This document shows positions 4,995 to 5,774 of a stretch of 5,774 nt of DNA, piece by piece; position 1 is the stretch's first letter, and each line of letters begins with the position of its first letter. The stretch is from Bacteroidota bacterium. Lineage in GTDB: Bacteria > Bacteroidota > Bacteroidia > AKYH767-A > JABDAW01. The notes under the pieces are model-generated. The model worked only from the letters and a program-made list of their open reading frames with translations. It was not told where the DNA came from and ran no database searches. The position numbers were made by a program, and so were the translations under genes. The stretch is from assembly GCA_023251595.1 (NCBI GenBank), contig JAHEYM010000018.1:13154-18927 (forward strand). Reading direction: 5' to 3'.

Positions 4995-5774
4995 ATGAGA
5001 ACAATCCCCGCAAACGAATTACGAATTACGAATTACGAATTACGAATTACGAATTACCTAAACCATTAGGACGTTATTTAGAACGTCTATTCAGTTTAAT
5101 TTTTCTATCCTTTCTTCTTTTTTCTCTCAATTCCTTTTCCCAATCCCCGCTCTCCCTTTCTGCAACCAAATCATCATTTCCGGGTGGATATAATATATCG
5201 TGTAAAGGGCTCACAAACGGGACGGTCGATCTGACCGTTTCGGGCGGTGCTACACCCTACTCTTTTCTGTGGTCGAATTCGGCTACTACAGAAGATCTTA
5301 CAGGTCTTGCCGCCGGGAGTTATTCTGTTGTAGTGACCGATTCTTTGGGTGCGCAGGATTCTCTTTCTGTTACTTTGATTGAACCCGCAACTTTAACGGA
5401 CAATCCCACAAGTGGAACAACCAATGGTTATAATATTAAATGTTATGGCGGAAATTCCGGATATATTTCACTCACTGTTAACGGCGGCACACCTTCTTAT
5501 ACGTATAGTTGGTCGAACGGCGACAGCGCACAGAATCTGAATAATGTCGCAGCGGGTTCTTATTCGGTTACTGTTACCGATGCAAATTCTTGCTCAGTTT
5601 CGGGAAATATTACTTTAACGCAACCAACTGCCCTAACGGCGAGTTTATCAAGTCCGCTAAACTCTTTTGGCTTCAACGTGAGCTGTCCGAGCGATGACGC
5701 CTCTGCGACCGGTGCCGGAAAAGACGGAGAAATTGATGTAACGGTAAATGGAGGAGTCTCCACTTATACATTCG
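4995..5774 (+). CDS. SprB-repeat surface protein (3' partial), currently out of frame with its best start
   Basis: From 5093 the frame reads SLIFLSFLLFSLNSFSQ, a signal peptide core with likely cleavage after FSQ, then tandem units of about 80 residues. Unit anchors YNISCKG (5189), YNIKCYG (5429) and FNVSCPS (5672) lie 240 and 243 nt apart. Each unit holds a SprB repeat: VSGGATPYSFLWSN then LAAGSYSVVVTD; VNGGTPSYTYSWSNGDSA then VAAGSYSVTVTD; the third starts VNGGVSTYTF at the edge. SprB of Flavobacterium johnsoniae is a long cell-surface gliding adhesin exported by the type IX system; proteins with these repeats are usually large secreted adhesins, with the sorting domain at the C-terminus, here missing. 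The frame is open from 4976 but has no ATG, GTG or TTG before the signal peptide. ATG 4995, after an A-rich leader, is the natural candidate but runs through six ACGAATT copies into TAG 5067. With seven or four copies it would be in frame. The gene is therefore read as OFF, or as started at a rare codon such as ATT. Confidence 0.75.
5014..5055 (+). repeat. Tandem heptanucleotide tract, six perfect copies of ACGAATT
   Basis: Six exact copies of ACGAATT (5014-5055) are followed by AC and then unrelated sequence. Because 7 is not a multiple of 3, each gain or loss shifts the downstream frame. On the + strand the tract has no stop in any frame and encodes the cycle TNYELRI; on the - strand it contains TAA. 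It lies between ATG 4995 and the signal peptide of the SprB-like gene, the position of a translational phase-variation tract. Confidence 0.9.
5070..5087 (+). other. Perfect 6-bp inverted repeat between the heptamer tract and the signal peptide
   Basis: GACGTT (5070-5075) pairs with AACGTC (5082-5087) around a 6-nt loop; G5069 and T5088 add a wobble pair. It falls in the region coding for GRYLER of the presumed signal-peptide n-region. It could be an mRNA hairpin near the start or simply chance. Confidence 0.35.

Noticed and set aside
4995..5069. Short ORF of 24 codons from ATG 4995 as a peptide gene
   Set aside because: Most of its product is the translated heptamer tract. It is better explained as the OFF reading of the adhesin start than as a separate gene.
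5560..5763. Open - strand frame of 67 codons
   Set aside because: It is antisense to clear SprB-repeat coding sequence.

Overview
The window looks like a low-GC Bacteroidota chromosome or metagenomic contig. Three things support this: SprB-type adhesin repeats at the right edge (typical of type IX-secreted surface proteins of this phylum), a carboxypeptidase-regulatory-like domain protein, and a good match to the Bacteroidota promoter (TTG, 20-nt spacer, TAGCTTTG) ahead of a pair of small outer-membrane barrels. Nothing places it more finely. All family names come from reading the translations; no search was run.

Left part (1-1300): the 3' half of an EamA/DMT transporter gene, then about 850 bp with no intact gene. 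That stretch holds a GIY-YIG nuclease gene broken by a 2-nt frameshift, two sequences that look like dispersed intergenic repeats, a large imperfect hairpin, the promoter and a nested leader hairpin.

Centre (1307-3537): two overlapping + strand genes for small secreted beta-barrel proteins. The first is interrupted by an in-frame TGA 37 codons before its apparent natural end. A bidirectional terminator separates them from a convergent gene for a 305-residue protein with a C-terminal carboxypeptidase-regulatory-like domain. About 830 bp of AT-rich, apparently non-coding DNA with several hairpins follows.

Right part (4367-5774): a - strand gene encodes a probable membrane-anchored coiled coil made of 14-residue (42-bp) repeats, with its anchor in a shifted frame. 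Divergent from it, 48 bp away, is a large SprB-repeat surface protein that runs off the window. This is the most interesting spot. The adhesin frame has no ATG, GTG or TTG ahead of its signal peptide. The best upstream ATG (4995) leads into six tandem copies of the heptanucleotide ACGAATT and then, one frame off, into a stop. Seven or four copies would join that ATG to the signal peptide and adhesin frame; six or five copies would stop early. This is the geometry of a slipped-strand ON/OFF switch, with the sequenced copy OFF.

Three other frames in 5.8 kb are broken (GIY-YIG, first barrel, coiled-coil N-terminus). Either the region is decaying accessory DNA or the assembly carries small errors; raw-read checks would separate these.
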